From Tipula vernalis (Eukaryota > Arthropoda > Insecta > Diptera > Tipulidae): DNA of 64,000 nt. Both the position numbers and the translations under genes were made by a program. Location of the stretch: assembly GCA_958295665.1 (NCBI GenBank), contig OY282560.1, positions 90,434,311 to 90,498,310 of the forward strand, given 5' to 3'. Shown in pieces: positions 60,491 through 64,000 of this stretch. Position 1 is the stretch's first letter. Every line of letters starts with the position of its first letter. The notes beneath the pieces are model-generated. The model was not told where the DNA came from. It ran no database searches and was given only the letters and a program-made list of their open reading frames with translations.

Positions 60491-62471
60491 AAATAAGGCA
60501 GTGATACGTGCAACGTGTTTCCATGCTGATTTGTTGAAATAGCTGTTACTTTTTTAAGATCATGTAATTTTGCGTGAAAGGCAAAAAAATGTTCTGTATA
60601 CAAAATTGAACAATGTTCAATTTTTGCCTTAATGCCGCATACTTGAAATCTACCAACGGTAACTTGGTAATTTCAAAGCAAAAGAACTTGACAAAAACGT
60701 CGCGACAAAAAATTATAAACTTAAGAATTTTAGTGGAACCATTATTTTTCGATATTTGTTTTCAAACCAAACTTTCTTTACTTCTAATAAAATAAACTTG
60801 AATATTTTAAACTATTTTACTGTGGCATAAAATAAAAAACTATTAAACTACAAATTGTTATTGTTTATGTGCAAAGCAAAACGGGGCTACATAATTCGCC
60901 AATCAAAAAATGTTGACATTTTTACCTTTTAGGAAAAAATACACTAGAAAAAATTTTTCAAATTAACAAATAAATTAATACGTTAAGCCTAGAGAAATAA
61001 AATTTAAATGAATAAATAAAACTAAAAAGCCATTTACATATTTCGTAAGTTTGGATGCAAAATTAGGAAGCTTCGTTAAATTTCTGTAACCTATGGTTTA
61101 TTAAATTTCCGTCAGCACATGGTAGCACACTTCTAGTTCGGGTAGCGCGAGTCGGCTGGGAGGGTCGGTATTAACCACGTGCTTGACGACCACAGTACAA
61201 AAAAAAAACAATAACCAAATAAGTGTGCATTCTAAACAGTCTTACCAAGAAACACTAAAATTCAATTAAGTAATCTACATATCTGGAGTAATCATCCCGG
61301 AGTCACTGCACCCATCCTATCTCATCCTAATTTTAATTTATTAAGAAGCCATTTTATTTTATGTTCTGTTCATCCAAAATAATTATTGAAAAAAAATATG
61401 AAATACATTTACAAAAAATTCTGTCTCACATTCAGCAAAAATCAGTTTTCTTATCCTAAGTTAGTGTGTTAATACTATCAGCTATGAATCTTTATCTAGT
61501 TAACAATCGAGAAGCAAAAAAAAAACAAATTTATTTAAATTAATAAAGAAAGCAATAAATAATTAAATAAATATATACATAAGAAAAAGAAAATAACTGT
61601 TTTAATATAAATTATAAACATATAATAACAAAACAAAACATAAATTCCACTTATCGTTCGATATTGGACGTCCTTGGCGAAGTTGATGGTATTTACGAAG
61701 ATACGTAGAACCGTAGTCTGTTTACGACGCATAGGTTGAGAGGTTTAGTCGACAAAAAAAACTTTTCTTTGGCACATCACACAATCAGTCACTTTACACA
61801 GATAGTAATCACTATGCTTCTTTTGTTTTAAAGTTTTTACACTTATTAGTTAATTAGATAGGAATGTTAAGTAACTCCCTATTTCTTACACGATTCACTT
61901 TTTGACACCTTTTTGACCAAAAAAAAAAAAACAATGTCTTACTGTACACTGGCTTTGGTCACATTTCCGGTAATATTTTTGTTTTACAGTTTATTTAATA
62001 TCACCTGATTGTCAAATAATAACAGACAAAATAAAACACACAATTACATTGTATAACAACTGCTAATCACTTATAAGTTTTTTTTTCTTTATAGTTCGTA
62101 ATCACAGTTTGTATTATCACTTCTCATATTTTATTTTTTTAAAGATTAAATCAACCAGGTTTACTCATTTTTTTTTTTCCAATTTGCATACCCATCTGGT
62201 CTTACTATTTTGTTTTAACCTATTTTTTCTATTCAATAGCACAGCTTATCGCTATTATCACTCTTCATCATCCAAAAACATACTGTCCAGCAAAATTTTT
62301 ATTTTTCCTCCATCTCAAACCTCACCATTACCCTCAACATATTTTTATTTTTTCCGTCATATCTCTCAATTCTCAACACCAAAAATCTGCATCAACCTCA
62401 TTACTTTTCCCCTAATCATTTTCTAAAGATCATTTCTTTTAATATTCCATCATCATCGAACTCAATTTAAC

Positions 62472-62483
62472 ATTTCCCCTTAA
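62472..62483 (-). promoter_or_regulatory. Candidate polypurine tract and 3' LTR start of the gypsy element
   Basis: On the minus strand TTAAGGGGAAA is followed by TGTTAAATTGAG, the last running from 62472 downward. This is the expected purine-tract-plus-TG pattern about 550 bp beyond the integrase stop. The second LTR lies outside the window, so this cannot be checked here. Confidence 0.35.
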
Positions 62484-63026
62484 CATTTGTCCATCAGTCA
62501 TAAATCTCATACAAACAAGACAAATAATTTATATAACTCATACATTTATGTGTGGTGTACAAATTAATAGCTAACTCAGAACATAACATTTATTGTATAC
62601 TAATACCTAGTCGTCTCTATATAATTACAAATTACCACTATAATCCATTCAAAAAATTTAATACTATAATAATTAATAATTACTGAATGAATGACAGCAA
62701 TTTCAATAATGGAATCTAAGCTTTTAATTTGGATGTCCGTATTCACTTAAGAATGGCTCACTGTATTCACAATAGGAACACAACATACAAACAATTCATG
62801 AATTGATCCGATTGTTGATTTATGCAGGGGCATCGAACCGGCGGTCATCATTCGTTACACCACAGATTCAAAATATGGTATTGCCAATTAATGAGAAAAA
62901 AATCCGTATTTTGAAACTGAAAAATTCGCGAATATAGGCATACGCACCTTCTCATCCTGTTTTGTTTATTTACTTTATCTATTTACATTTTTTTTTTTGT
63001 TTTTTTTTTTTTTTTTTTTTTTTGGA
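62484..63026 (-). other. Non-coding stretch downstream of the gypsy integrase
   Basis: It holds a long T run (about 63000-63022, A-rich on the coding strand) just after the integrase stop and no env-like frame. It is consistent with the 3' untranslated part of an env-less Ty3/gypsy element. Confidence 0.5.
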
Positions 63027-64000
63027 TTAAGTTTTGATATCCATTAGGTGATACGTACCTAAAATTTTTCCACTATCGTCAGCCAATACATAATATACCT
63101 GGCCTTTTCGATCTTTGACAACGGCTTTGCGATATGGAAAGGCAAACTTTGCAGTAAACTTATTTGCAGAATCACTAACAGGATGTTGCTTTACGTAAAC
63201 CGTCTGACCAATTGTTAGGTCTCTCTTCCGAGTACGCAAGTTGTAACGTTGAGAGTATGTTTGGTAAGCCTTAGCCAAATTTTGTTGCACTTTCTCATGA
63301 ATGATTCCCAATCTATCGTTCACATCCAGCAACTGCACGCATCCATCATTGAGCAAATTGAGCTGAGCTAATTGATTATAATCATCGGCATGTGTAATTT
63401 GATGATAACCAAACATCAGGTAGTGTGGAGAGAATGCCGTTGATTCATGGATAGAATTACGCAAAGAGCTTCCTATTTGTGGTAAGAATTTATCCCAATT
63501 GGTATGGTTACCTTTAATAAATGCTCTAATCGCGGCTACCACCGACCTGTTCACACGTTCAGATGCGTTGCTTTGCGGAGAATACAACGCAGTTTTAACG
63601 TGATGGATTCCGAACTCTTTTATTAGACTTGTGAATTCTTTCCCCACGAATTGGACACCATTATCAGAGTGAATTATCTGTGGAACGCTAAATAATGGGA
63701 ACAATTCGTTTCTTAAGAAATCCGTTATTTTTGCAGCCGTTCCTTTCGTCAATGGTTTCAGATAAACGAATTTCGTTAAGTTTTCCAATACTATCAGTAT
63801 GACCGTTTTACCAGACGAGCTTCGTGGATAAGGTCCCAGCAGATCTATAAAAATTTTCTGCCACGGCCTTACAGGAATCATTGTAGATCCAAGAGGGGGT
63901 CGGTTACATTGGTTAGCAGATTTTGATTCTTTGCAGATCTGACATTTAGTTACGAAATCGTGAACTTCCTTTCCCATTTTTGGCCAGTAGTATAACCTTC
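63027..64000 (-). CDS. Ty3/gypsy retrotransposon integrase (partial, runs off the window)
   Basis: The minus-strand frame is open to the window edge (upstream residues read LYYWPKMGKEV) and ends at TAA 63027. It has the CX2C of the integrase zinc finger (CQIC), the first catalytic Asp in FIDLLGP, the second in HSDNGVQF and the Glu in SPQSNASERVNR, so the DD35E triad is intact. A C-terminal region with QTVYVKQHP and a chromatin/DNA-binding-like fold follows. In the element this enzyme inserts the cDNA into chromosomes. The frame has no break in the visible part. Reverse transcriptase and gag would lie beyond 64000. No env frame follows. Confidence 0.95.
   Translation of the reverse strand, partial: RLYYWPKMGKEVHDFVTKCQICKESKSANQCNRPPLGSTMIPVRPWQKIFIDLLGPYPRSSSGKTVILIVLENLTKFVYLKPLTKGTAAKITDFLRNELFPLFSVPQIIHSDNGVQFVGKEFTSLIKEFGIHHVKTALYSPQSNASERVNRSVVAAIRAFIKGNHTNWDKFLPQIGSSLRNSIHESTAFSPHYLMFGYHQITHADDYNQLAQLNLLNDGCVQLLDVNDRLGIIHEKVQQNLAKAYQTYSQRYNLRTRKRDLTIGQTVYVKQHPVSDSANKFTAKFAFPYRKAVVKDRKGQVYYVLADDSGKILGTYHLMDIKT

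Larger units (their letters stand above)
60063..62470. other. AT-rich stretch without recognisable genes
   Basis: The stretch is AT-rich with homopolymer runs. Open frames of 60-105 codons (for example 60346-60603 minus, 62109-62426 plus) are low-complexity and are not called. It includes two hairpins (listed) and a locally GC-richer patch around 61120-61200 (GGGTAGCGCGAGTCGGCTGG). Part of the right half may be LTR of the gypsy element that starts at 63027. Confidence 0.5.

Noticed and set aside
61120..61200. tRNA-like GC-rich patch
   Set aside because: I could not fold it into acceptor, D and T arms with the expected conserved bases on either strand.
62109..62426. 105-codon plus-strand frame
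   Set aside because: It is rich in Phe, Ser and Tyr from T-rich DNA, without domain features, and lies where gypsy LTR or non-coding sequence is expected.

Overview
This window reads as nuclear heterochromatin or repeat-rich euchromatin of an insect, perhaps a fly. The evidence is AT-rich DNA, a long tandem satellite, BEL/Pao and Ty3/gypsy retrotransposons, short spliceosomal introns (61 bp in one case) and no bacterial-style operons. The species cannot be named from the sequence alone.

Layout. (1) Positions 1-32647 are one uninterrupted satellite array built from two related monomers, a 180-bp A type and a 140-bp B type (A is B plus a 40-bp segment). They often alternate as a 320-bp dimer and are arranged in longer duplicated blocks of 360, 960, 2317 and 2982 bp. 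The array enters from outside the window and stops abruptly at 32647. (2) At 32648-33568 lies a non-autonomous DNA-transposon-like element with inverted ends. Four copies of a ~150-bp tandem repeat follow (33719-34262), then AT-rich DNA without recognisable genes to ~36.5 kb. (3) 36.5-49.3 kb is a nested pair of BEL/Pao LTR retrotransposons. An old, decayed minus-strand copy was split in its gag region by a plus-strand copy (41905-48847). The inner copy has two identical 593-bp LTRs, a 5-bp target duplication and a tRNA-Phe primer binding site. Although young, its integrase frame carries a stop where the catalytic Glu region should be. (4) 50268-57487 holds a nine-exon gene, assembled here by eye from consistent splice sites and phases, encoding ~503 residues of no firmly known function. 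Its 4.7-kb second intron contains a 163-bp satellite in two inverted arrays (50.85-51.25 and 52.34-55.19 kb). These flank an antisense 297-residue ORF that looks like a USP/UCH-type cysteine protease. (5) 57.6-60.1 kb has a truncated C2H2 zinc-finger exon, two MITE-like elements with clear terminal inverted repeats, and a coding-like stretch broken by frame changes. (6) 60.1-63.0 kb is AT-rich and largely featureless apart from two hairpins and a possible gypsy LTR boundary. The window ends inside a Ty3/gypsy integrase on the minus strand (63027-64000).

The only host gene with a good model is the nine-exon gene. Everything else is satellite or transposon. The most unusual feature is the inverted-array/antisense-protease unit inside an intron, which has the geometry of a foldback-type element.
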